Of a DNA stretch of 64,000 bases, positions 26,449-35,847 are shown in pieces (position 1 is the first letter of the stretch; each line of letters begins with the position of its first letter). The notes under the pieces were generated by a model. The model was given only the letters and a program-made list of their open reading frames with translations, had not been told where the DNA came from and made no database searches. The DNA is from Paludibacteraceae bacterium (GTDB lineage: Bacteria > Bacteroidota > Bacteroidia > Bacteroidales > Paludibacteraceae). Made by a program: the position numbers and the translations under genes. The stretch covers positions 1 to 64,000 of the forward strand of contig JAKSKU010000006.1 in assembly GCA_024401565.1 (NCBI GenBank). The letters are read 5' to 3'.

Positions 26449-27885
26449 ATGGCTTTAATTGATCCAAACAATCACAAATTATCCATACTTGAGAAGTGCG
26501 CGTATGGAGCTGGTGATATGGCGTGCAATCTATTCTGGGGATTGATTTGTATCGCTTCTGCATTTTACACTGAGTATTTTGGCCTAGAGGCTGTAGTTGT
26601 AGCAACAATGATGTTGGTAGTTGCATGTATAGATATCGCATTCGACGTCGTTATTGGTGCTATTGCGGACAGACACAAATCAAAGTGGGGACGTTTCCGT
26701 CCTTGGATTTTGTTTGGTGTTGTTCCATTCTGTATCATTGGTATTGTCACATTCACAACACCAGAGTTTGATACAACAGCTAAGACAGTGTATGCTTACA
26801 TCACATTCTTGGCAATGCGTTTGATGTATTCTGTTGTAAATGTGCCTTACGGTGCTTTGATGGGTGTGATGAGCGCTGATTCAAATGAGCGTGATAAGGT
26901 GTCTGCATTCCGTAACATTGGAGCTCAGATCGGATGTATGGTCAGCTACGGTTTCGTGTTCACAATCGTACGTTTCATCATGGACTCTATGAACGTTGAT
27001 GGTCAGAAGGCGTTCTCTACAACTGCTTTTATTTATGCGACAGCAGCATTCATCCTTTTGATGATCACATTCTTGTTCACAAGAGAGCGTGTTGAGCCAG
27101 CAGCTCAGGAGCAGTCTAATTTGTCTCAGGACCTTAAGGATTTGGGTAACAACAAGCCTTGGATCATGTTGACAGTTGCTAATATCGCAATGTTGTTCTT
27201 CGTGTTCGTACACAATGGTTTGATCGCATACTATGCTAAGTATTATCTTGCAGATAGCTATGATACTGTTAACGATGTTGCTGTATTCAACGCTACATTG
27301 TTCGGATTCCAGCTTAACTGGGAGATAATCTCTACAATCCTATTGAGTATGGGTTCTATCCTTACTATCATCGGTACAATGCTTATCCGTCCAATCGTGT
27401 CTAAGTTTGGAAAGAAGCCAACATGGATCGGTTGTTTCGTTCTAGCGTCTGTATGTTCAATAATGTTGTTGTTCATCGACCGTACAAACATTGGTATGGT
27501 ACTATTGTTCAACCTATTGTTCTCTTTGACTATCGGACCTTCAGGATACATGGTATGGAGTATGTATGCTGACGTTGCTGACAACGCTGAGGTTGAGACT
27601 GGTCGTCGTGCTACAGGTTTGATCTACTCTTCGGCTACAATGGCTCAGAAGCTTGGTCAGGCAGTTGCAAACTCACTTCCAATCTATTGCTTGGCTGCTG
27701 TTGGTTACGTTGCAAACACACAGCTTTCTGCCGATACAATCGACTCAATCAAAACAATCTATACTCTTGCTCCAGTAGTAGGTGGTGTGATTGGTATTGT
27801 AGCTTTGTGCTTCTATACAATTGATGAGAATAAGGTTAAGGCTAATTCTGAGAAACTTGCTCAGATGAAAGCTAACGCTCAGTAA
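26449..27885 (+). CDS. GPH-family sugar:cation symporter, first copy
   Basis: A 478-residue twelve-helix transporter of the GPH (glycoside-pentoside-hexuronide) family within MFS. Seen: YGAGDMACNLFWG at the N-terminus, DRHKSKWGRFRPWILFG in the loop 2-3 region, VNVPYGALMGVMS and the late MYADVADNAEVETGRRATGL motif, all typical of GPH. Position after a GH5 cellulase and before a paralogue suggests uptake of cellobiose or cello-oligosaccharides across the inner membrane (inference). Confidence 0.9.
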   Translation: MALIDPNNHKLSILEKCAYGAGDMACNLFWGLICIASAFYTEYFGLEAVVVATMMLVVACIDIAFDVVIGAIADRHKSKWGRFRPWILFGVVPFCIIGIVTFTTPEFDTTAKTVYAYITFLAMRLMYSVVNVPYGALMGVMSADSNERDKVSAFRNIGAQIGCMVSYGFVFTIVRFIMDSMNVDGQKAFSTTAFIYATAAFILLMITFLFTRERVEPAAQEQSNLSQDLKDLGNNKPWIMLTVANIAMLFFVFVHNGLIAYYAKYYLADSYDTVNDVAVFNATLFGFQLNWEIISTILLSMGSILTIIGTMLIRPIVSKFGKKPTWIGCFVLASVCSIMLLFIDRTNIGMVLLFNLLFSLTIGPSGYMVWSMYADVADNAEVETGRRATGLIYSSATMAQKLGQAVANSLPIYCLAAVGYVANTQLSADTIDSIKTIYTLAPVVGGVIGIVALCFYTIDENKVKANSEKLAQMKANAQ

Positions 27886-27909
27886 ATCCACGGATTAAAT
27901 ATAGATAAA

Positions 27910-27941
27910 GGAGACGCGTTTGTTCGCGTCTCCTTTTTTTT
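27910..27941 (+). terminator. Terminator after the first GPH transporter
   Basis: GGAGACGCG pairs with CGCGTCTCC, followed by eight T. The remaining 380 nt to the second transporter contains no supported gene. Confidence 0.8.
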
Positions 27942-28319
27942 ATGCCAATTATTTGAAGATTATAACCAGTCGCCAGAAATGAGACTGAAGATGATCTGTT
28001 TAAGAAAAATTAACACATTTTGTAAGCTATTGTTAAATATTATTTGTAGTTTCGCAAGGGAAGATGAATGCGTCAGTGAAGATTTATGAAGCATAATGTT
28101 ATCAGTCCTACAACTTATATTGTTGAAATTGTTTAGAAGTACGGATTGTCGGATCAAAATGCTTGATTGATTTAGCAACGCCAATTGATGATGAATGGAT
28201 ATACTGCCGTTGTCCCCGGTGAGGATGGTTTGATTTGTTGGTCCATAATAGATAGGGCAACTCGGTATGTGAATGTCAGAATAATATGATAATTAAATCT
28301 AATCAAAAAACACAAATCT

Positions 28320-29780
28320 ATGGGTATTATTAATCAAAACAATCAGAAAGTATCCGTGCTTGAAAAGTGCTCGTATGGAGCTGGAGACTTGGCATGCAAC
28401 CTTTTCTGGGGTATCTCTTGTGTGGCAGCGATGTTTTATACCGACTATTTTGGTATATCAGCTGCAGCGGCAGGAACAATGATGCTAGTCGTGTCGTACA
28501 TCGATTTGATTTTCGACATTTTCATTGGAGCAGCAGCCGATCGTTCCAACAGTAAATGGGGTAAGTTCCGTCCTTGGATTTTATATGGTTTCATTCCGTT
28601 CGTTGTTGTCGGATTCTTTACTTTCTATTCGCCTGATTTTGCAGAAACCACAAAGATTGTTTATGCTTATATCACATTCCTAGCCTTCAGAATTTTGTAT
28701 TCAGTTGTAAACGTACCTTATGGAGCTTTGTTGGGAGTTATTTCAGATGATCCTAAAGTGCGTGATGAAGTGTCTGCATATAGAAATGTGGGAGCTCAGT
28801 TAGGAAACTTGGTTAGTTACTCAATGGTGTTCAAGTTTGCGGGAATGTGTAAGGAGACTTTTGGAGTATCCGCTTCTACAGGTTTTTCATACGTGGTATT
28901 TGTCTATGCTGTTGTGGCTGCGGTTCTTCTATTCTCATGTTTCTATTTCACTAGAGAGCGTGTGGCTCCAGTCAAGGAAGAGAACAACAACTTGATGCAG
29001 GACATGAAGGATATTGTCACAAACAAACAGTGGATTTGTTTGGCAATTGCAGGTATTGCGTTGATTCTATATACAAGCTGTCATAACACAATGGTTGCAT
29101 ACTATGCCAAGTATTTCATTGCTCAGATGGTTGCAAACCCTGAGTCTGCTGATGGAGTGGACTTTTTTATTACAGGAAAATTTCTTGGCTTTGAACTAGA
29201 TTGGGAGTCGTTCTATTTCATTATTACGGGAATGGGAACAATCTTGACAATCTTGGGAACTATGATAATTCAGCCAGTTGTCAAGAGATATGGAAAGAAG
29301 GAGACGTGGATTGGATGTTTTGTTATCTCTTCTTTCATTACTCTGGCTTTGGCATTCATATCTAAAGAGAGCTTGTCTATAATTATCATCCTCAACTGGA
29401 TGTTCTCTTTGATTATCGGCCCTACAGGTTACATCATGTGGAGTATGTATGCCGACGTCGCAGATGACGCGGAGGTTGCCACTGGTCGTCGTGCTACAGG
29501 ATTGATTTATTCGTCTGCAACTATTTCTCAGAAGTTCGGTTTCGCAAATGCCAACTCACTACCATTGTTTGCTTTGGCTGCAATCGGATTTGTCGCAAAT
29601 GATATTAATATGACAGTTGAGACTCAGGAGACTGTTAAGAACATCTTCGCTTTGGTTCCACTTGTTGGCTCAGCTCTTGGTATTGGAGCTTTGTTGTTCT
29701 ATAATATTGATGAGAAGAAGATTCAGGAGAATTCAAAGAAACTTGCTGAGATGAAGTCTAATTCTGTTTCGGCAGAGTAA
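28320..29780 (+). CDS. GPH-family sugar:cation symporter, second copy
   Basis: A 486-residue paralogue of the preceding transporter, alignable end to end: YGAGDLACNLFWG, DRSNSKWGKFRPWILYG, VNVPYGALLGVIS, MYADVADDAEVATGRRATGL. It has its own upstream region (434 nt gap) and its own terminator, so it is separately transcribed. Divergence in the cytoplasmic loops and the longer loop near residue 275 suggests a different substrate or affinity. Confidence 0.9.
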   Translation: MGIINQNNQKVSVLEKCSYGAGDLACNLFWGISCVAAMFYTDYFGISAAAAGTMMLVVSYIDLIFDIFIGAAADRSNSKWGKFRPWILYGFIPFVVVGFFTFYSPDFAETTKIVYAYITFLAFRILYSVVNVPYGALLGVISDDPKVRDEVSAYRNVGAQLGNLVSYSMVFKFAGMCKETFGVSASTGFSYVVFVYAVVAAVLLFSCFYFTRERVAPVKEENNNLMQDMKDIVTNKQWICLAIAGIALILYTSCHNTMVAYYAKYFIAQMVANPESADGVDFFITGKFLGFELDWESFYFIITGMGTILTILGTMIIQPVVKRYGKKETWIGCFVISSFITLALAFISKESLSIIIILNWMFSLIIGPTGYIMWSMYADVADDAEVATGRRATGLIYSSATISQKFGFANANSLPLFALAAIGFVANDINMTVETQETVKNIFALVPLVGSALGIGALLFYNIDEKKIQENSKKLAEMKSNSVSAE

Positions 29781-29806
29781 GTATTCCTCCTTTGTGGCAT
29801 ATTATT

Positions 29807-29837
29807 GGAGACGCGAGAATATTGCGTCTCCTTTTTT
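29807..29837 (+). terminator. Terminator after the second GPH transporter
   Basis: GGAGACGC pairs with GCGTCTCC, followed by six T. Confidence 0.75.
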
Positions 29838-29879
29838 ATCCTAGAGACACCTGTTTTTTTTATATTCATAAATAATTGT

Positions 29880-29887
29880 TACTTTTG
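29880..29887 (+). promoter_or_regulatory. -7 promoter box for the GH8 gene
   Basis: TACTTTTG fits TAnnTTTG, 75 nt before the start codon. Confidence 0.5.
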
Positions 29888-29962
29888 TACCAGTTATAAC
29901 ATAGATGTAAGAAGCTGTTTGACTGCAATAAATTTGATTATAATCTACAAAAATAGAAATAC

Positions 29963-32900
29963 ATGAAACAATTCTATTCTAAAGTCCTTGCTTTGGTAGG
30001 TTTGTCTTTGGCTTCGTTGTCTGTCTCTGCTATTGGTAGGGACTGGAGCGATGACGACTATATCAAGACAGACATCAATTCAGGAAATCCGGCATTTCCA
30101 TTTCCTCAGTTCTTGGAATACAAAACAGGTAAGTCTCTTGCCAAATACAATGCGGAAGGAGTCACTCATGCCGACATGGAAAAGACTACACGTGAGGCGT
30201 ATGAGATTATGAGCCACCGTTGCCGTTATGAAGGAGGAACACATTGCGGTGTGCCTTATATTACGTTTAATGGCAAGAATGTACCGTCAACAACATATTC
30301 ACCATACTGCACGGAAGGAGATGGATATATGATGTTGGCTGCTGCTATCTATGCAGATCAGCCGACGTTCAACGGTTTGTGGATGTATATCCATGATTAT
30401 AAGATCCCTAATGTGATTAGGTATAAGGATGGAGAGGTGAATTATCCGAACTATAAGATAGGTTCTGGTTTGCCTATATGGACTGCGGATGAAAACACGA
30501 ATGATAAGCTTACTGAATATGATGCTACTGCTACTGATGGAGATGAAGACATCGCCATGGCTCTACTTATGGCGTATAAGCAGTGGGGTGAATTCATGAT
30601 GCAGGATGGTAAAAAGGTGCTTGATGCTAAAGGAGATCCCATATCTTATAAAAAGGCGGCTGAAGATATTCTGAAGGCATTCGTTGACACACTTAGGATA
30701 CAAAATTTTAATCTGGATGGATCTATTTATGATGGTGGCCATATGAGTGGCGACATTGGAATAGATGGATATGTGAAGAGTGGCAATAAGTTTGGTGATA
30801 TATCAAATTGGAGAATGACACAGACGGATTTTCCCGAGATTAGTAAATTGTGTATTTTTGGTTCCGTTTCGAATTTGTATTTTGATTATTGTGCTCCATC
30901 TTATTATAATGAATTTGCAAAATGGCTTGAAAGTGATGATGTAGAGGCTACTGACTGGCAGATAAATCAGTACAAGCGTGCAGAGGCATCGTCGGACTGG
31001 CTTATAGGTCAAGCTTATGAGCAGGGACTTATTGCAAGTATCGGCAAGTGTAATATTGACCAGAAAGACGATACAAAAGTCACATTCTCTAATTTTTCAG
31101 AAGGAGAAGACTTCCGTGCTATGTGGCGAACAATACAGAATTATTTGTGGCATGGTGATTCAGAGACAACATGGGATCCTAAGACTCATCAGGTAGAAAA
31201 AGGAGCAAACACTTATGAGGGTGATATGGCAAGGCGTATGGCAAGCTTTTTAAAGAACCCTAATGACTATTGTGATAATTTTATGATTGTTCCTGATCCA
31301 AACTTGTTGAAATGGTGGGGACCAAGTCAGATAAATCAGTGTTATAATATGTATGGGGAAGTTCCTAATCGTTATAGACTTAATTATACTGTTGGAGCAT
31401 CCGCAGCGGCTATTGTAGCAAACGGAGATATCGATCAGGTGGCCGACATGTACCGTCAAAGTGAACTGATGTGGGATGATGCTTCTGCTTCTGATGAACT
31501 TACTGATGACGAAAGGTATATAAAAAGTACACCTAATTACTTTCATGGATGGTTTCGTGTGCTTGGATTGGTTATTAATTCTGGTAACTGGCATGCTCCA
31601 AGCAACATGAATTCGGCAGCTAACATGAAGGTATATATGTCTGTGGATAAGACGTATGCTAACGTTGGTGATTTTGTTGAATATGAGGTTCAGTGTCGTA
31701 ACTATGGTAGCGAAGACGCTTTAGGGGTAAAGATTGAGACGGAAATAGATCCAAACTATGAAGTCGTAAGTATTTCTGACGGTGGTGAGTTTGTAAACGG
31801 AAAGATTGTTTGGAATATTGGGTCAGTGCCTGGTTTTAGGACTGGACATTTGGCTGAAACAATGGATACTGTATCTTTCCGTGTGGTTGTGCGTGACACT
31901 CTAAATCCACGTATTGCTTTGAAAAGTGAGATCTCTGGTACAAACTTCGACAATTGGACTAGCAATGAGTATCCAAACAATGCAACATATACGATGGAAC
32001 GTAATATGGTCGACATTGTGAACAACGAATTTGCTACAGAAATAACGTTCGATAAGCGAGAGGCGGTGCCAGGTGATGTGGTGACAGCTACTGTTTCATT
32101 TGCTAGCAATGGACAGAAATGGTTGAATGGTGGCCGTAATCATGTCAATTTCACACATGGCAACAAAGATGTAGATTATTCGTTGTTCCTATTAAGCAAT
32201 ATCTATAATGATGCTTATGAGGCATACATTGATTTAGGCAACTACCGTTTTTCATACTACATGCATGATGACGCTGTTGGCTTGTTTGACGAAGAGGAAA
32301 ATCCTACAGGATGGTCTGTGCGATTAGACAATAATTCTGATTTGGAAAAGTATGGATATAATCCTGAGTCGGCCAAAATTTATAGTCAGTTGATACACAG
32401 CAATGATTCTACAATTAAGTGCAATCAGAGATTCATTGTGCAATTGCCACAAACACTCATTGCAACTACAAGTTATATGCAAAGCTCAAGGCTATACAAG
32501 TATATGATCCATAAAGGAGCATGGGGAGCAGAATCTTTCCGTATTAAGATGTCGACAAATCCAATAAGAAGAATAGAGGAATTTTTGGATGATGATTGGT
32601 CTTATGATAAGAGTTTAGAGGTGGATTATTTTGACGGACGTGAACTCTATACTCCAGTTTCTCCTAGCTATGCGAGCGATGATTTAGGACAGGAGGTGAC
32701 ATCATACGCTCGCTATTCATGCACTCCATTGGAGAATGTGTTTGACCGTGTGATGGTAGAGGAGTTCGACGGCTATGCATGGCGTAGAATTCTAGGTGAG
32801 GGCTTTCCTACTTTGGGTGTGCATGATGTAGAGTCATGGGACACTATTCCTGCTGAGTTTGAGTTTGCGGGATGGGTAGACAGCACAATCTTTGGCTCGG

Positions 32901-33349
32901 TCGCCAAGTATTATCCTGAAGCAGAGGGGTCTGGTTACACTGGTGTAATCAAATGTAGTGTTCCTGAGTGCTTGAACGGTATAAAGGATAAATTGGTTTA
33001 CAAATTGAAGATTAAAGAAGCCAAATCTTCTGTAGCGGAAAAAGAGGTTGTTTCTGATGTGGATGTTTCTTCGTCAGTTGGCATCTCAAAAACTTCTGCG
33101 TCATTGCTTGTAAAGTATGAGCTTTCAGATTCTAAGTCGGTTGCAAACGATGCGTACAAAGTTTACGCAAAGAATGGAGAGTTGGTAGTTGTGTTCAATG
33201 ATTCTGATGAGCATGAACTTACAGTCACTAACGCACTGGGCTCTATTTCTAAGTATACTGGAGTGAGCGGAACATTCAACATTTCGCTTGTTGCTGGTGT
33301 TTATATGGTTTCAGTCGATGGAGAGACTCAAAAGGTAGTGGTTAAATAA
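29963..33349 (+). CDS. T9SS-exported GH8 glucanase
   Basis: An 1128-residue secreted enzyme. Signal peptide (SKVLALVGLSLASLSVSA); GH8 catalytic domain about 30-540 with the acid Glu (E118) in YCTEGDGYMMLA and the family signature ATDGDEDIAMAL (190-201); then a DUF11-like beta domain about 550-640 (VGDFVEYEVQCRNYGSEDALGVKI); further beta-rich region; and a T9SS type-A sorting domain at the end (LTVTNALGSISKY to GVYMVSVDGETQK). GH8 cleaves beta-1,4-glucans, chitosan or xylan; the locus points to cellulose or mixed-linkage glucan. Not coupled to a SusCD pair. Confidence 0.87.
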   Translation: MKQFYSKVLALVGLSLASLSVSAIGRDWSDDDYIKTDINSGNPAFPFPQFLEYKTGKSLAKYNAEGVTHADMEKTTREAYEIMSHRCRYEGGTHCGVPYITFNGKNVPSTTYSPYCTEGDGYMMLAAAIYADQPTFNGLWMYIHDYKIPNVIRYKDGEVNYPNYKIGSGLPIWTADENTNDKLTEYDATATDGDEDIAMALLMAYKQWGEFMMQDGKKVLDAKGDPISYKKAAEDILKAFVDTLRIQNFNLDGSIYDGGHMSGDIGIDGYVKSGNKFGDISNWRMTQTDFPEISKLCIFGSVSNLYFDYCAPSYYNEFAKWLESDDVEATDWQINQYKRAEASSDWLIGQAYEQGLIASIGKCNIDQKDDTKVTFSNFSEGEDFRAMWRTIQNYLWHGDSETTWDPKTHQVEKGANTYEGDMARRMASFLKNPNDYCDNFMIVPDPNLLKWWGPSQINQCYNMYGEVPNRYRLNYTVGASAAAIVANGDIDQVADMYRQSELMWDDASASDELTDDERYIKSTPNYFHGWFRVLGLVINSGNWHAPSNMNSAANMKVYMSVDKTYANVGDFVEYEVQCRNYGSEDALGVKIETEIDPNYEVVSISDGGEFVNGKIVWNIGSVPGFRTGHLAETMDTVSFRVVVRDTLNPRIALKSEISGTNFDNWTSNEYPNNATYTMERNMVDIVNNEFATEITFDKREAVPGDVVTATVSFASNGQKWLNGGRNHVNFTHGNKDVDYSLFLLSNIYNDAYEAYIDLGNYRFSYYMHDDAVGLFDEEENPTGWSVRLDNNSDLEKYGYNPESAKIYSQLIHSNDSTIKCNQRFIVQLPQTLIATTSYMQSSRLYKYMIHKGAWGAESFRIKMSTNPIRRIEEFLDDDWSYDKSLEVDYFDGRELYTPVSPSYASDDLGQEVTSYARYSCTPLENVFDRVMVEEFDGYAWRRILGEGFPTLGVHDVESWDTIPAEFEFAGWVDSTIFGSVAKYYPEAEGSGYTGVIKCSVPECLNGIKDKLVYKLKIKEAKSSVAEKEVVSDVDVSSSVGISKTSASLLVKYELSDSKSVANDAYKVYAKNGELVVVFNDSDEHELTVTNALGSISKYTGVSGTFNISLVAGVYMVSVDGETQKVVVK

Positions 33350-33360
33350 TTCTTTGTATA

Positions 33361-33387
33361 AGAGACGCGGTACAACACCACGTCTCT
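33361..33387. repeat. GTAGAGACG repeat, copy 5 (degenerate)
   Basis: AGAGACG and CGTCTCT arms, with GTG/CAC-like inner pairs, 11 nt after the GH8 stop codon. Confidence 0.55.
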
Positions 33388-33401
33388 GCGGAATTTTAAA
33401 T

Positions 33402-33433
33402 AAAAAATGGCGGACTTCGGTTCGCCATTTTTT
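33402..33433. terminator. Bidirectional terminator between GH8 and tRNA-Leu
   Basis: AAAAAATGGCG pairs with CGCCATTTTTT. Confidence 0.7.
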
Positions 33434-33494
33434 GCTTTTTAAGGTGGCCATATATGCCAAAACAAAAAAGGAGAACATTTCTGCTCTCCTTTGG

Positions 33495-33576
33495 TGCGGA
33501 TGACGGGACTCGAACCCACACACCTCTCAGTACTAGATCCTAAGTCTAGCGCGGCTACCAATTACGCCACATCCGC
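33495..33576 (-). tRNA. tRNA-Leu (UAG)
   Basis: 82-nt class II tRNA on the minus strand. Acceptor GCGGATG/CATCCGC with discriminator A; anticodon stem CTAGA/TCTAG around loop CTTAGGA gives anticodon UAG, leucine; T arm GGGTTCGAGTCCC; extended variable arm. CCA is not encoded. Confidence 0.95.
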
Positions 33577-33690
33577 ATTTGCGATTGCAAAGGTATAGCC
33601 ATTTTGAACGTTCTCCAAATATTTTGGAGACTTTTTTAAAAAAATGTTTGTTATAGTTTGAAAATCAATATAATAAAATTACGATTAAAA

Positions 33691-33753
33691 CCAGAAACCT
33701 GAAACCTGAAACTTGAAACCAGAAACCAGAAACCAGAAACCTGAAACTTGAAA
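33691..33753. repeat. Nine tandem 7-nt repeats abutting a stop codon
   Basis: Nine units of the form CCAGAAA/CCTGAAA/CTTGAAA run without interruption and end at the base before the stop codon of the hydrolase gene (33754). Candidate variable-number repeat. Confidence 0.85.
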
Positions 33754-34536
33754 CTATTTCATCTCAAAAGCATCCGCGTCTTTCCAAACAGGGAATTTCT
33801 TACGGAACTTCTCCAAAGCCTCTTTGTCGAATTCGGCCACGATGATTTTCTCGTCGCTCTCTGCTGTTGCCATTGTCTTGCCTTTGAAGTCGTAGACGAC
33901 GCTCTGACCGTTATACTCGATGCAGAGATTGTCGACACCGATGCGGTTGGATCCGCATACGTAGGCTTGGTTTTCGATGGCTCTTGCTTTCAATAGCGTA
34001 GTCCAACCGTCGATGCGGGCGGTAGGCCAGTTAGCCACGTTGATTAGGATGTCGTAATTGTTGTTCTTGTTGCGCATCCACACTGGGAATCTGACGTCGT
34101 AGCAGACACTGAGGCTGATGTTCCAACCTTTGTAGCTGACAATCGTCTGCGTCTCTCCACCAGAGAATGCCTCACGCTCCATTCCGATGGAGAAGAGGTG
34201 CTTCTTGTCGTAGACGCTAACACTTCCGTCTTCAGTGATGAAGAAACAACGGTTGAACACTTTCCCGTCTTCTTTGATTGGCAATGATCCGCAGATTGCC
34301 ATACCGAATTCTTTAGCCAAGGATTTGATCTTGGCTATCGACTTGCCATCCATGTCCTCCGCGAAATTGTGGGCGTCGGTAGAAAATCCGACGTTGTACA
34401 TCTCTGGCAGCACCAAAAGATCCAACTTTGGATTCTCTGCGTTGCCGCAATATTTCTTTATCTCTTCCTCGACGTGGATATTGTTGGCGTCGGGATTCAT
34501 CCATTGAATGTTGTATTGGAATACTCCGATTTTCAT
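33754..34536 (-). CDS. Nitrilase-superfamily hydrolase, YafV/omega-amidase-like
   Basis: A 260-residue carbon-nitrogen hydrolase. The Glu-Lys-Cys triad is visible: E in LLVLPEMYNVGF, K in YDKKHLF and C in LSVCYDVRFPVW. Sequence around these sites matches the Nit2/YafV omega-amidases, which hydrolyse alpha-ketoglutaramate or ketosuccinamate in methionine salvage and glutamine transamination; substrate not proven here. Cytosolic. The ATG at 34536 (MKIGVFQYN) is chosen because the upstream in-frame ATG falls inside a perfect palindrome. Confidence 0.85.
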   Translation of the reverse strand: MKIGVFQYNIQWMNPDANNIHVEEEIKKYCGNAENPKLDLLVLPEMYNVGFSTDAHNFAEDMDGKSIAKIKSLAKEFGMAICGSLPIKEDGKVFNRCFFITEDGSVSVYDKKHLFSIGMEREAFSGGETQTIVSYKGWNISLSVCYDVRFPVWMRNKNNNYDILINVANWPTARIDGWTTLLKARAIENQAYVCGSNRIGVDNLCIEYNGQSVVYDFKGKTMATAESDEKIIVAEFDKEALEKFRKKFPVWKDADAFEMK

Positions 34537-34552
34537 GTTCTTATCGATTTTC

Positions 34553-34592
34553 CTATGGTTCATCTTTGAGCTGGCTCAAAGATGAACCATAG
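34553..34592. repeat. 40-nt perfect palindrome before the hydrolase gene
   Basis: CTATGGTTCATCTTTGAGC and its exact complement are separated by only TG. No T tail follows on either strand, so it is not a standard terminator; it could be an operator or mRNA hairpin ahead of the start codon. Confidence 0.75.
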
Positions 34593-34639
34593 GCTATTAA
34601 TTAAACTGACCGTTACCACGGTCGAGAATTGCTTTATCT

Positions 34640-34676
34640 GAAATTTTACGATTTATTTTACGGAAATTTTACGTTC
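34640..34676 (-). repeat. CGTAAAATTTCC dispersed repeat forming the 3' end of a glycosyltransferase gene
   Basis: On the minus strand AACGTAAAATTTCCGTAAAA then TCGTAAAATTT. About 32 of 36 bases match 52710-52745. It encodes the last residues RKISVK and the stop codon. Confidence 0.65.
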
Positions 34677-35756
34677 CGCTTCTTTATAAATTGCTTTTAA
34701 TTTTTCCTCCTCTTTCTCCCAACACAATTCTTCAGCTAAGCGGCTGAATTTATCGTGGTCGATTGGTTCGTCGAGCATGGAATTGATTGTGTCAGCCAAC
34801 GCTTTTGGAGAATAGTCGGAGATGAGTTTGCCGGTTTCGTGAGTGGCTACGATTCTGTGTATCTCAGGGAAATCGGTTGCCAAGAGAGGCACGTGGCACT
34901 GGATCATGTCGAACACACGGTTGGGCAAAGCGTAGTAGTAGCTCAACCCCTGATTCTTAAGCAGGCAAACTCCAATTGCCGCATGCTTGGTGATAGAGGC
35001 AAGCTCGGCATACGGGATATGGCCAAGGAAGATGATTCTATCGTTGGCTTTAGTCTTGAGCTCTTCGTAGAGGTCTCCCTTGCCGGCCACCACGAAAATT
35101 GCATCTTCTCTGACGTATGGCATCGCGTCGATGATCCATTCCACTCCGCGCCCAACGTTGACCGCACCCTGGTAGAGGATGATTTTTTTGTCGAGTGGAA
35201 TTGAGTGTATCTCTGTCGACGGAATATCGTCCAGACTCTTGTATGACGGCATGTTGCGCACAACGCCGAGGTTCACGCCATAACGTTTTTTGTAATAGTC
35301 CGCGATAGACTGGCATACAGTGTACCCATGCTTGACCTTTGGCAGAATCCAGTCTTCGATTTTGGTCCACACTCCCTTCACAAACTTGCGGTTTGTCACC
35401 TCTGGCACCTCTGGGAAAAGTTCATGCAGATCCACCACTAGAGATTTGCCACGGAGTTTAGCTGCAAGATAAGTGCCGGCAAGAGCGTCGGTGTCGTTGG
35501 CTGTGAAAATGTCAGCGTCTGCAAAAAGCAGGTGAAAAAAGAATCTGAGGTTGATTTCGGCGTAGAAAAGCACACCACGTTTGAAGAAGACGTTGAGACG
35601 CTCTGTGGAGTATTCTTTCTGGTAGGGGTGGCATGGACGGCTTTTACATCCCACCACCGTCACCTCATAGCCGAATTTATGGAGCGACGTCGCCACTTTA
35701 TTGACGCGTTGGTCGCTTTCCAGGTTGTTTGTGACAGTGAGTATAATTCTGCTCAT
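34653..35756 (-). CDS. Glycosyltransferase family 4
   Basis: A 367-residue GT-B glycosyltransferase. N-terminal half begins MSRIILTVTNNLESDQRVNKVATSL, a typical GT4 acceptor-side opening; the C-terminal half has LYQGAVNVGRGVEWIIDAM, FVVAGKGDLYEEL and the EX7E-like donor site region (ALPNRVFDMIQCHVPLLATDFPEI). No signal peptide or membrane segment: peripheral or cytosolic, acting on a surface-glycan intermediate. The ATG at 35756 is preferred because the longer frame runs into a TAAATTTG promoter box. Its C-terminus is encoded by a dispersed repeat. Confidence 0.85.
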   Translation of the reverse strand: MSRIILTVTNNLESDQRVNKVATSLHKFGYEVTVVGCKSRPCHPYQKEYSTERLNVFFKRGVLFYAEINLRFFFHLLFADADIFTANDTDALAGTYLAAKLRGKSLVVDLHELFPEVPEVTNRKFVKGVWTKIEDWILPKVKHGYTVCQSIADYYKKRYGVNLGVVRNMPSYKSLDDIPSTEIHSIPLDKKIILYQGAVNVGRGVEWIIDAMPYVREDAIFVVAGKGDLYEELKTKANDRIIFLGHIPYAELASITKHAAIGVCLLKNQGLSYYYALPNRVFDMIQCHVPLLATDFPEIHRIVATHETGKLISDYSPKALADTINSMLDEPIDHDKFSRLAEELCWEKEEEKLKAIYKEAERKISVK

Positions 35757-35780
35757 TTCTTTGTCTTTCAAGATTCTGCA

Positions 35781-35788
35781 CAAATTTA
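35781..35788 (-). promoter_or_regulatory. -7 promoter box for the glycosyltransferase
   Basis: TAAATTTG on the minus strand, 25 nt before the chosen ATG. Confidence 0.5.
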
Positions 35789-35847
35789 AGTGTTTTTTCG
35801 TTTTTTAGCCTTCTATTTTGTATTTTCGCATGCAAACACATGATAAA

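Noticed and set aside
27960..28184. 74-codon frame in the gap between the two transporters
   Set aside because: No recognisable start context, promoter or family, and low-complexity composition; likely chance.
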